From Linnemannia elongata (lineage: Eukaryota > Mortierellomycota > Mortierellomycetes > Mortierellales > Mortierellaceae), in NCBI GenBank assembly GCA_036320915.1, contig JAXBDG010000018.1, positions 1,230,297 to 1,294,296 of the forward strand: a stretch of DNA of 64,000 nt. Reading direction: 5' to 3'. The notes under the pieces are model-generated. The model had not been told where the DNA came from. It was given only the letters and a program-made list of their open reading frames with translations, and searched no databases. This document shows positions 1 to 11,592 of this stretch, in pieces. A program made the translations under genes and the position numbers. The number at the start of each line of letters is the position of its first letter. The stretch's first letter is position 1.

Positions 1-291
1 TAACCCCTAAAGCTCCTGCCTCCTTCCCCTTTTTGTCAATCTCCTTGTGCGCAGAGTTCAGGTCCATGCGGTGATCGAATCCGGACGAAGTGTCTACGAT
101 GTTGTTGACGTTAATGTCTAGTGAGAGATGGCAAGTCAGTCGGCTTTACGGCAAAAAATAACCACTATGAGAGTTTAGGTGAATGTAAAGGGACATGGCT
201 GCCTGCCTGCCTTACCAACTGCATCTCTGAGCTCTGTCGCAGTTGGAACAAGAATCTTGTGTCCGTACAGGCTGGAATGAAGCGTCAATGT
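1..291 (-). CDS. 3'-ward exons of an unrecognised gene leaving the window
   Basis: Two minus-strand exons can be joined in frame: 291-216 and 117-1, separated by a 98-nt GT-AG intron with a CTGAC branch-like site just before its CACTAG acceptor. The first exon reads TLTLHSSLYGHKILVP and continues TATELRDAV. The second begins DINVNNIVDTSSGFDHR and ends in a lysine/glutamate-rich stretch at the window edge. An in-frame stop lies immediately upstream of base 291, so at least one earlier exon (with the start codon) must lie between 292 and 529, but I could not place it. I do not recognise the family. The TM9SF gene upstream is on the same strand and ends at 530. Confidence 0.45.
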
Positions 292-529
292 CTAAGGACA
301 GTCCCATGGAACCAAACATGGTTGCATGCCAGGTGGATGGAAGTGTGGGAGGGTTCAGGGCAGGGCACGCAGGGTCGGAGAAACAAAGCGCGTAGTATCT
401 GCAAGGCGAAGTGGGGTTTGATTTGATGGTTCTGGAACCAGACGAGAGATAAGAGCGTCATCGAAGCCGCATACAAAAATTGGGGTCAAGTCTATTATTT
501 TGTATAAATAAAACTGTACTGTCCAGTCT

Positions 530-3312
530 CTAGTCAATCTTGACGGCAGAGTATATCTTCCTCACAAACCAGTACGTGCTAATAAAACCTGCTGTGCCTG
601 TCAAAAGTCCATAAGCAGTACAGATCATAAAACTGTTGGCAAAGTAGATCAACCCTGGCACAAAGTGGTCGATCGACAGCTGTTTGAAGAAGTAGATCAT
701 GCTATACACAAAGATGTACACGGCAGAGAAAGCCGACGCAAGGAAACTCCTCCACCACCAGTTGTAGTCCTATGTTGAAATAGAAAAAGTAAAAGAAAAA
801 ATAAAAGCTATTAGTCTGGCATTGGATATTAACATGTATGTTACATGCATTCATTCCATGAGGCCTACGGATCTTACCTCATCACACAACTGGAAATAAA
901 CAATGACGATGGTCATTTCCACGCAGGTCACAAGCAGGATCATGAAAACCAAGCTCAGGAAGCCAAACATGTAATAGTATTGACCTTCCCAAATAGACTT
1001 GAGAATAAAGAACAGCTCAATGAAAATGACTGCAAATGGCAGCAGTCCCCCCATAGCAATACTAGAAAGTGATCATGATTAAAAACAGCAGGTAAAAGTT
1101 AGCTCTTGTCCTGAGATATCCTCTGACGAATAATCATCATATCTGCATAGTACGTCTTATAGATCGAGAAGCACCTACGTAAAGCGAGGACGAAGGTACC
1201 ACACAGGCTCAGGGATCTGGCGGGGGATTTGGTTGGTGCGTCCTGGGTGCTCGATGACTGTCTTGCGCTGTCCAAAGTAGGCGCCCACAAGATTCAAGGG
1301 CAACGAGATTCCGAACCACATCACAACCAACGCAAAGAAGGTTCCAAAGGGAATGGCATTGGAAGAGTTCTGTGACCACACAAAGAGGTTTAACAAGAAC
1401 ACGATCGTCATAAGGAAGCCAGGAACAAGAGTTGCAGTCATAATGGCGTTCTTAGTCCATGAGCTGCCTTTAAAGGCCTTGTACAAACGGGCAGAGTAGT
1501 ATCCCGCAAAGCAACTAGGTTGTGGTAAAAGACACAAATAGGAGAGGTGTCAATAAAGATTCCCTTGACCGTGATGCATACTGTTGACCCTGAATGCCTC
1601 TCTATGAAAAAATTCCCTACCCTGCAAAGACAAACAAGAACAGACCGAATGACACAAACCCTCCACGGTACGAAGGGTTTAACACACCAATAAGTGCAAA
1701 CACTATTGACGGAATGAAAGAAGAACATATAAGTATGACAGAGATAAAGTAGGTACATATCGGTCCTCAAAAATGTTCGACTTACAAATGGTGGTAAGGG
1801 CCATGGCCAGGATTTGGACACCAGAGCCCAAAAGACAACAGAGGAGAGAAGAGTTCTTGGGAGTACGGAAGACGTCGCCGTGGACAAGCTTCCATCCCGT
1901 GGTATCGTCGTGCTCATCTTTCATCTCCTCCTCGTTGTACAGAGCAATATCCTTGTTGAGGGTCCTCATGATAATGACGGCGACCATTCCTGTGAGGAAC
2001 AGCATGATGACCATCGAGTTGACGATCGAATACCAGTGGACTTGAGTGTCAGTGTTAACAAGGTAGATATTCCAGCGGGTGCTCCATGTAACCTCCTTGT
2101 CCTCGAGCCATAACACCGAATAGGTGTAAGTAATATCCGTCGTTTTTTCATTCAGCGGTTGAAAATCCAGAAGTTTGCCTACATCGGGGCAGCCCTCTCC
2201 GAGGATTCTAAACATGGTCAATGGTGATATGTCAACCTATCCGTTAGGATCCTGCTTAACTCTATATTTGCTTCCAAGTTCACAAGACCTCTGTCAATGG
2301 TTAACAATCCTGTAGACTTACGAGTAGGGGTAAACTTCAAATCCAACAATGAGCTTTCCGTCCGGGTTGCCGGGCTGAACTTGATACAGAATGCGGATGG
2401 TGACATGATTGTTGATGTTGATCCTTCCCTAAATAATGTGTAAATGATGTATCCATTGTTCAGTCACAGCACGCGTCGGGTGAGGTGTCTTCCTGCTTAA
2501 GGTGAATTTTGTCCGGTATGTGATTCTTGTCTTTGCCAGTAGCTACCAGAGAGTGCCAATAAGCAGAAAACATACGTATTTCATCTTGCCCAGTGCAAAT
2601 CCTGCCTCATATTGCTTATGCTTTTTGACTGTCTTGTCTCCCACGTTGTATCGTGTTGCTGCTGGTAGATTATCAACAATCCTATCAACATAACGAAAAT
2701 ACAAGTAGGAATTAATGCTCAGTCCTAGTCCCGATGTTAAGATGTTCACAGTTTGATGGGGGAGGGAGGGTTGATATTGTGAACTGCTCTAATGGACAAC
2801 GTATGTCTTACCACTCGACAGAGTATTCGTTTGAAATAAAGTCCTTTGCAAGAGCGGCATCCTCTGCGGCGACTGTTTTAGTACAGAGTGTCTTGCACTT
2901 TTCGTCCTTGCCCACGATCAACTGTATTCAGGTTCCAAGTAAAGCAATACGATAGAGTCAGTCCCAGTGAACTATGATGTACTTTCACAAATAAGACAAA
3001 GGAGCCATGCACTACCTCGTAGTTGGAACTTGAGATGCGGTCTCCTCGGAGGACCTCACCCAGGTTCAGCCAGGCCTTCTTGGCATCCTTGGGCGGCGGG
3101 CAAACAAAGGGCAGGTCTGCATAGGAGTAGTCGAGGGGACTCTTTTTGGAATAGATTTTGTTGACGAAGAGAGGAAGGCGGTCATTGTCCTTGTAGACCG
3201 TTGGAGTCAGTCCAGGGATGTAGAATGCCGACACAGGCAGAGGGGTCGAGGCGATGGCGACAAGAACGGATGCCACAAGAGAGCCGATGACCTTTGTTGT
3301 AAGTGTGACCAT
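530..3312 (-). CDS. TM9SF/EMP70-type nonaspanin, nine exons, 627 aa
   Basis: Nine exons join in frame: 3312-3016, 2921-2812, 2681-2576, 2428-2322, 2207-1786, 1702-1621, 1514-1179, 1061-878 and 769-530 (stop 530-532). The product is 627 aa, the usual length for transmembrane-9 superfamily proteins. It opens with a signal peptide (about residues 1-29, ending PVSAF) and a lumenal domain with the family motifs Cx[19 protein letters not shown] and [13 protein letters not shown]. Nine membrane segments follow, including the stretches [30 protein letters not shown] and [13 protein letters not shown], and it ends [12 protein letters not shown]. Family members act in Golgi/endosomal membranes in cargo sorting and adhesion. 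Every intron is GT-AG. The start is the first ATG before the signal peptide. Confidence 0.93.
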
Positions 3313-3743
3313 TTATGATGTAAGTTTTCGTTTGATGATGTTGATGATGATGTTGATGATGATAAAGGGAAGTCCTGTGAGTGTCCTGTGAGTGTCTTGT
3401 GGGTGCCACTAAGTGGTAGGAGGTCCTTTTGATGAAAAGAGTCGCCGTAGATGCAAGTCGGGGTATCCAAAAAAATAGAAAAAGAAGGGAAACGGGTTGG
3501 GCTGAGTGGAAAGTGGAAGGTGACAAGGAGGAGGGACCGTCCTCTGGAGGAATGCTCACTTTCAATGTCCCACTCTCTCTGTGGCTTGAGTACAAATGTG
3601 TGCTCCTTTTTTTTTTAGCTGAAAAAGAAAACCGCAAACGGAACTTAATACGCGTTTGAAAGCATCGCCTTCATGCCTTCCTCTTTCCCTCTGGAAATAC
3701 GAGATAATAGAAGCGTCAACTCCATTAATTACTACTAAACGAC
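3313..3743. other. Intergenic spacer, promoter side of the TM9SF gene
   Basis: This 431-bp spacer separates two tandem minus-strand genes. Just upstream of the TM9SF start is a TGATGATGTTGATG-type trinucleotide tract (about 3335-3362). A T run is at 3607-3616. No coding signal was found on either strand. Confidence 0.5.
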
Positions 3744-6700
3744 TCAACTGGGAGTAGGAACGGAAAACTCGGGCAAGGGCAACTCGGCTACGAACGGCGG
3801 CTGCCAGTTGGGTGAGGGGTCCGTCAACCAGTCCGTTGGATCCATCGACATCCTCTTAAACAACACATACGCCTCCGAATAAAACCCGTCCTTCTCCTCC
3901 GCCACATCAGCATACTGCCCCAGTTTGCTCAGATAATACGCCTGTACAAACTGGATCCCCTGCGTCCGGGACCTCGACCGCTCCCAGTCTCGTAATAGTT
4001 TCTGGTACCCTTCCCGCTGGTGATGGGCACCCTGGAGGATAAAACACCGAATTGAGTCGGCCAGAGTCATGAAACATTCGCTGACGGCCTGGAAAGGGTC
4101 CTGGCTCAGGCACTGGATCACCGGTCGAAGAATCAGCTCAGTATCGCTCGCAAGGAGAGGGTCCACTGGATTGTTCACAAGACTGGGGCTGGCGCTGTCG
4201 AGAAGCACAAAGATCGCCATCACCACAAACGCGCAACTCATCAACGGGAAAGGGTGTGCAGCAACGCCTTGATCCGATATCCGCTCCGACAACAGTGTTG
4301 CATAGATCCTTGTCTTGTTGAACTGGCCCATCTTGGCATAATAGTACGACAGCATGCCGTGCATCACCAACCTGTTCATCAACCGAGCCTTGGGCAAGAT
4401 GAACCGCTCAATTAAAACCACCCAGCTCTCAGCGTCCCTCAACCTATCCTGAAGCAGCAAGTTGGCGAGTGTTGGGATAGCAAACAGAGTCTCGCCCTCA
4501 GAGTCGCCATTCTGGATGGCCACCGCTGACATGGCGCGGAGCAGCGCAGAGTCCTCAGGGTGGACATTGAACGACCCCTCCCACATCCGATAGCTGCACT
4601 TCAAGGTTACCGATCGGTAATACGTCGCCAGGTTGCTGACCACTCCAAATGACTTGCTCTCGTTGATCGCCTCCGATAGATAAGCATGCGCGCGTTCCCG
4701 ATGGCCCTCACAGTACTCCACATACCCTTGCATCGACGGCAGCATCCCCTCGGTTCCCTCTCCAGCCTCGTTGGCAAGGCGAGCCTTCTGCATGTACTCC
4801 CGGCAGGTGTGGTGGTTGCCCTTGAAGTAGTTGAGGATCGCATACCGGCCCAAGGACACCGTCTGCTCGCCCGAGGGAAGGCCTAGGCGTCGAGAATAGT
4901 TGAGTGTGTAGAGTGTCGACAGCATGGCGGCGTTGGGCTCCGTTTTCCAAAAGTAAATGTTCTGGAGACAGCCGAGGACACGGATGATCCTCTGGAGGGT
5001 AACCTGCGTCCTGGCGTCGACTTTGGCCTTGACCGACTTCCCAGGAAGAACTAACCCAGGGGTGGTGCCGCCGTGGTAATGAAAGATGAACTTTGTTTTT
5101 TCTACAAACAACGCCATCTTCCACTGCTGAGAGTTCTTGGGCCAGTGGACTCCATAACGCGCCAGACTGTCTAACAATGCCGGTTCAGCCTCCTCAATCC
5201 GCATGCGCTTCGACAGGGCCTCTCCCTTCATGCCATAGATGTCCGCCAAATCCTCCTGACTGACCAGATTGGTGGCGCCTCGGACTGTATCCAGGATCTG
5301 AATCAGCTCTGTCAGACTCTGTGTCGCGTCTGACAGCATATTGCTCTTGAGGTCGAATGCCGAGATTGCCATGAGGTACTTGATCTTCTTCTCGGTATGG
5401 TCCGTCTTGAGATAGTGTCGAGTGATCAACGGCAACAGGTCCGAGAACTGGGCGGGTTCCAGGAACGCCTCGTAGAACTGACCCATCGTCAAATGATATC
5501 CCACTCGCTCCTCATATGGAATGGACTCGTAGATATCCTTGGCGGTGGATTCTGAACTGAACATGTACAAAGTGTTCATCGACACATTGTCCGAAAACTG
5601 CACGTTCATCAACTGCTCAGTGGCAAGCGACAGGAACCGGAACATGTCGAGGTCGCTGATCATCGTCGGTAAGGACCGCCCTGGCTCCGGGACTCCCAGC
5701 ATCGTCTCCAGCGGTCGAATCGCTGCCACCTCCGCCAGCGAGAATTGCTGACCCAGACAACTGGCAATCTTCAAAAAGTCCTGGAATCGGGCCGTCATCC
5801 GATCATACTGCATCAGAATCATCTTTTTCCGATCTTGCTTGACAAGCATCTCCTCCATGTTCTTGTAAGACGGCGTTTGGATGGACTCCTTTCCTGTTGT
5901 CAGCAGCTCTCCGTCCACAATGTTGACGAAACAAAAATCCTTTAGCATAGTGGTCATGTTCTTGACAAACTTGGGGTTGCCCTTGGTCTTTTCCTGAACG
6001 AGCTCAATGACTGCTGGGTTGATCCTGGTGACATTCTTGTCCTCGAAAGTCTTGAGCAGCGCCAGCTCAATCTCTCTCCGTTTGAGGCCCTCGAGTGCAA
6101 TCTCTAAATGCTTGGCATGTCCTGTGAGGCCGTGAAGGGGGTTGCTGCCATAATCGCGCTGCGGCCGAGAAAAGATGACCACCAAGACAGCAGGACACCG
6201 CTCGTGGATCACCTGAATGATGTGCAGCGACTTGTTGTCCGTCCCTATCACAGTCAGTTAAGAAATTTTCAGTCGCCTCGAACTTTTTTATATATTATTT
6301 CTTATTATTATATGCAATCCAAGATGAATTCCTTACATTGGACGTCCTCGAACATGACGATGATCTTGACAAAACTGCTGGCATAGTTGAGCATGCGCAC
6401 AATAAAATCCGCCAGCATTTGGTCGTCGCGATCATTCATCACTGGTGCCGAGTTGTCGGACGAGAGTGCGGCGATAATGTCGTGCAGCATATGCATCATC
6501 TCGTCGCCTTCGCCCATCTTTTGCAAGGAGACGTTGATGAGCGATTGGAGCTTGGTTATGTACGTAGAGCTGCGTTTTGTCGGAGTAGGGTCGTCATATT
6601 GACTGATCGTCGGGCTGAGTGACAGGTCCCAAGGGGAGCTGGAGACCATACTCGACCGGACAGAAGGGCCAAAATGTGAGCTGATAGGCGAATAGAAGCT

Positions 6701-9700
6701 GTTAGCCGAACACGGTGTTCCTGTTACGCTCTCATCCGGACCGCCGCTGATAATGGTCGATGCCATCGTTGTAGGCGTCAAGTTCTGAGATTCATAGTTG
6801 GCCTGCCCAAAAGCGATCCCGAGATCGAGGTGCGTCCTTCCTGCGTAGGGGATTTCCCGCTTCCGCATGATGTCGAACAACCCTAACAACAAGAATTTGC
6901 ACAAGTAGTACTCTGTGTTCTTTTCTACCTCAGCTGACGCAGCAGAGCAAACGTTGTAGTCGTTCCTGTCAGCAATATGGCAGATCTGCTGGTAGAACAT
7001 ACTTTTGCCCGATCCTCTGGGTCCTGCAACCAGAATGGTGTTCTTGTCGGGTTCTTTCTCCCACGTCTTGATGAACTGAGCAACCCTTTCCCTCTCAGGC
7101 TCGTACCCAATCGTCTCATCCACCATAATGTCGTCTGGTCGCCGGATCTGCTTCTTGGCGCCGAAATGAACTAGCCTCCAGATACGTATCCGCTGCATCT
7201 TGCCCTTCACAAACTCCTCGCCCATCTCCTCAAACTCACAGAGCCCATCATGGTCCGAAGTACAGGCCTCCTTGGTGGCATCATCACAGACAACGGATTC
7301 GGTGGCGTAGTCAAACTTGAGGATACGAACGGCAATCACAATCGTGTCTCCGACAATGGCCGGATCCCGACGGAACTCGTTCCCAATCATGCTGGTAAAG
7401 ATGACGCCTGTGGCCAACGAGATCTTGAATCCATGGATACCCTCTGCCAAGAGTCTCCGCCGGATTACCCAGGCTGATTTTGCTGCGAACACCGCCTCGC
7501 GCTCATGTGATCGTGGATAAGGAAGTCCGAATGCGCATAACAGTGTCGCTCCCTTGTCGTCCACTGCGAACTGTTGAATGAAACCTGAGATAGAGTAATG
7601 ATAATGAAGTGTTTTGTTAAGAGACTGTTCGTGTTCTTCATTTGTATTGCGAAGAACAGCAAGCTTCAAAGTATATGGTGTGCCTACCTTCATATTCGGA
7701 GGTGACTTTGTGAACTTGATAGATTGCCTTTTGACAAGTGTCCAACCCCTCTCGTGTCCATGGCTTAACATCACCGAGACTCACAAAGAGAATCGTAACT
7801 GTCCTGAACTGAGCCGGGAAAGTGTTGTCGGGGTACAGGATAAGTCGATGAATCGCCGACTTGTTAATGTATCTAAATAAAAAAAATAAAAAAAGTAGAA
7901 AATACATTATAAAAAGTTACAATTAACGCCACCAATTTTACTTTGCTTACCAAGTCAAATGCACTAGGAATAAAACCACCAAAAACTGTCATGCTTACTT
8001 GTAGTAGTGTGGGTTGCTCTCTACGGATGTATTCAGCAGTTTGTCGTTCCTGATACGCCTAAGCAAGGGGTCATCATTGGCTGACTGGATATTCTTCAGA
8101 ATAAAGCAATGTCTCCGCTCCTCGTACCAAGGGTAAGCTGTTGGGTTGACAAAGCTCCACGCCGCCGCCGTTATTGTGAGTTCTCCAGCACGCGCCATAC
8201 CAAGTGCATCGTCAATCGTCGACATTTGCTCGCCACAAATAGCATACTCTAATCGACCAGTTGTTTGTAGCAAAAGGTTGTCAAGTCCGTTCTCCAGTCC
8301 GATGTCTCCAATAATGATATTCGCTATTGCAAAACATGAAGGAGACAGGTGTCATGAGTGCGCGTTGTTCGTATAAAAGTTAAACCTGTTGGGCCAAGGT
8401 TGCATCCTATTTAACTCACATATTGGTCCGGCAGACATGGCCATGTGTAGCTGCAGTTCGAAAGAATCCTCCAAGAGATCCTCAGGTGTGATATTCTGCC
8501 GATCATTCTGTGAGGACGAGTGCGTGAAAAGACTTTTTGCGTTTGAGAAAAAGGATGTCGCGCGGTTGTGTTTTGAGGTTGTCGATCCTGGTCTGCTTGG
8601 AGTCATCAAAGAATCATCCCACTTCCTGTGGCCACCAGTGATATCGAGGTTGTTGCTAGAGGAAAATTTGTTCGGCATCCCGGATGAGTTATTATTGGTT
8701 GGAACTGAAGATCGGCGCGTAGTTATACCATTGTTATGGTTGTTGTTGTGATTGCCGTTAGAGTTTGGTCGATTGATGGGCACGCTTAAGAAGGAGCTGG
8801 CGCCGATACTGCCATTTCCACTGATGACTGACGCATTGGTATATGTGTTGTTCCATTGGCTGTTACTGTTTCCACTCTGATTCACGTTTGATGGGAAAAA
8901 GTTGTTGCAGCTTCCGTCATCGTTTCCTCCGAATCCAGAGCCAGTGATTTGGCCGTTCTCGTCGACACTCGGTCCAGACAGTTTTCGGGAAAACTCTTTT
9001 TCGGATAGGTAAATGCGGTAGTTTGATAGTCGGGCTAAAAGTTCCAGTCCACACTCTACAGCCTTGCGGACCGTGACCTTACTCCTGCGTGATGCTGCAG
9101 CAGGCTCTTCGGTCGTGGGTGAATCCATGGGCGTCAGGTTGTTGGAGTCATCTGTTTGATGGTCATCGCAGACGGGGTCGGCTTGAAATACCACCAAAAG
9201 CGCATCTCCGAGGAACTTGATTGCAGCAGAGATTGGGGTGCTTTTTGTTAGTAGCCTGCATTCTTACTGCTATAATCAGCATTATAAAAGGCGACCTAAC
9301 AGGAGATCGGGAATGAGAATGATAAAATAGACTGGAGAGAAATAGTCTTACTTTGACAACGTCGCCTCCATGGTATTCAATGATGCGGATGGCAAGATCG
9401 AAATAGGCGCCGATCTGTGAGGAAAGCATTTCCGCACCTACATCGCCCTTTGAGGAGGCTGTACTTGTCATCTAAGGAGAGATATGAGAGATGTGCAGAA
9501 AAGATGGATGCGGTGGAAGGAGAGGGCAAGCATTAATATAGAAAAAGGATATTTTTTGAGAGCCAGGGCGACAGACAGTATTATTGGAGTTGTCCAGAAA
9601 AGGATTGGAGGCCGGGTTCATGTTAGGCCAGGTCGAGTTCGGACATATATTCGAAGGCGTTTGTTTTCTTGTATAAGAAGTTGGAAGTGAGAGTGCGATG

Positions 9701-10218
9701 GGCCCATTTCTCTTGGCATAAAATAAAGTTTTTTTTAGAGGAGCAGTGAAGAATGGGGTGGGGTGGTCTGTGTGTAGAGGGAAAGGGAAGGTAAGGATAG
9801 TTGTCTGCTTGATCGTCGATAGAATTGGCCAGTGATATCCACTCTGATATCGGATTGATGGATCAAAAAACGTATGTGAGTGATGGAGATGATGGATATG
9901 ATGAATTACCTGGCTGAAACCGACAATGTCGACCATGAGCACGGCCCCAAACTGCGTGTAGTGGAACGGCATCTCCAGGTTACGGTCCTCCTCGTCATGC
10001 AAACTGCGCACAAACCTATTTTTTTGTTTTGTTTGGTCAATGTGGGTGTGGTCAGTGCCCTATGCCCTTACTTCGTCCCTTCCTCTTTTTTCGCTTTTTC
10101 AGTCTCATTCATTTCCTTCTTTATGCACATTCATTCGTCACAATGCAACACGCTGTCACACTTGCCTTGACATGTAAGGCGCAATGTTGATGGAGGGTGA
10201 GCTACTGCCATTGGACAT
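3744..10218 (-). CDS. Soluble adenylyl cyclase (ADCY10-like) with AAA/NTPase module, 1,777 aa
   Basis: Eight exons join in frame: 10218-10166, 10015-9910, 9471-9352, 9215-8420, 8323-7999, 7872-7688, 7584-6337 and 6244-3744. The first intron has a GC donor (AG|GCAAGT). The first class III cyclase domain carries both metal aspartates: D47 in VDIVGFSQ and D97 in KFLGDALLVVF. It is split by an Asn/Ser-rich insert of about 200 residues before SAGPISNIIIGDIG. The second cyclase-like domain (about 490-680) has VTILFVSLGD and VDDKGATLLCAFGLP and lacks the usual metal aspartates, as in animal sAC. A P-loop GPRGSGKS follows near 715 and a Walker-B-like IIVMFEDVQW near 935, then a long helical/TPR-like tail. 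It should make cAMP from ATP as a soluble enzyme. In animals the family responds to bicarbonate and Ca2+; that regulation is not shown here. Confidence 0.88.
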
Positions 10219-10579
10219 TGTGAATGTATGAGAATAAAAGGGAGAATAGCTGGAATAGAGTTGGAATAGAGGGTGGAGTAGGGTTTGTTCCCTCCACGAA
10301 CTAGGCGGCCTGTTATTGCTATTGTTGTTGTTCTTTTAGGGTGAAAGAATGCTGCAGGGTCTCCTTTGGTGGGAAGGGGAGGAGTTGTCGAAAAGAAAAG
10401 AGAGGAATGTTGCCACCGGTATATCAACAGCAACACTGGGGCGAAACGAGGTCAAATACAACGATAAAATGTGAACAAGAGTGGGTGAAGAGTCGAGTAG
10501 GTGGGGCGCAAATAATAAGTAGAGAAGATGGGGTGAGACGGAGAAAAGGGAGGAAGAAGAAAGAAGAGAGGAGGGGAAA

Positions 10580-10585
<6 letters not shown>

Positions 10586-10614
<29 letters not shown>
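10586..10614. repeat. (AG)n microsatellite
   Basis: About 14 uninterrupted AG units lie inside a longer purine-rich stretch upstream of the cyclase gene. Confidence 0.9.
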
Positions 10615-10618
<4 letters not shown>

Positions 10619-11032
10619 GAGGAAGGGTCAAGGGAAAGGGAATGAATGAGGTTTCAAAAAAGGATTGGAGGAGACGCGGAGGGGGAGGAGAAGGGACAGA
10701 GAGGAGAGGAGAGAGTGGGAGAAAAACGACAAGGATGACAGAGAGACAAAAAAAAAAGATGAGTGACCGATTCAGAGGGAAGAAAGAGATAGATGAAAGG
10801 AAAGGGAAAGGGGGAAGGAAAGAAAAGGCACAACGATAAAGAGATGTATGACTCTAGAGTAGCCAAGTTAAAACAAATGGGGCGAACACGACAGACGACA
10901 AAGGAGCAACAAAGGAGCAAAGGGCGAATGTTATGCAAGTGTGGCAATTGAAATAAAAAATAAAGGAGGCGTGTGAGGTACAAGGAGTGTAGTAGGATAC
11001 TATGTTGGATGTGTGTCAAGACAGGATTGAGT

Positions 11033-11037
11033 CTGTC

Positions 11038-11070
<33 letters not shown>

Positions 11071-11073
11071 GTC
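11033..11073. repeat. (GT)n / (GTAT)n microsatellite
   Basis: A compound tract of CTGT, GT and GTAT units in the intergenic region upstream of NOP1. Confidence 0.85.
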
Positions 11074-11592
11074 TGCGTAGTATCGTGCATGCAGTTGGGC
11101 AAGACGCCGCATACCATTCCTCGAGGAGGGAGCATATATAGTCCCAGCTGTTGTTCGTGATACCCAGCGACTCCTTCTCTCTCGTCCCTCTGTCCGTCTC
11201 CTCTGCACGCATCTCCATCTACTAGACGCATATCCTTTCTCCTATGGGCCATGGTCCTGTTGGGACACATTCCTTGTCTCCTGATTGGCTGTCTGTTGGT
11301 CTTTGTCAATTAGATGTTGACGATCGAATACGATATAAGCACGTGACTGTGACGGTGATCACCCTCCAACCCCTCCCACCCCAACACAACAAACAACAAA
11401 CAACCAAAAAAAAAAGAAAAAAAAAAAAAAAAAGTTCTTCTTTCCTTTCTCCCTCTTCTCTTTCTCTTCCTCTTTCTCCTTCTCCTCATCCTTACCCCCT
11501 TCCTTCATCTCTTTTTTGATCTCTCTAATCAGAAAAGATCCTTCTTCCTTCCTCGCTCTCTTTTCTTCTTCCTTTTCACACTTTTAACTACA

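Larger units (their letters stand above)
10219..11592. promoter_or_regulatory. Divergent promoter region between the cyclase gene and NOP1
   Basis: This 1.37-kb head-to-head interval must contain both promoters. It holds strongly purine-rich DNA (about 10,530-10,840) with an (AG)n microsatellite at 10,586-10,614, a (GT)n/(GTAT)n tract at about 11,033-11,073, an A-rich run at 11,405-11,434 and a pyrimidine-rich CT tract (about 11,436-11,580) leading to the NOP1 ATG. C/T tracts just before the start are common at highly expressed fungal genes. No conserved ORF was found; the open frames here are low-complexity. Confidence 0.45.

Noticed and set aside
121..426. 101-codon plus-strand frame at the left edge
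   Set aside because: It overlaps the two minus-strand exons that splice together in frame and shows no family motif.
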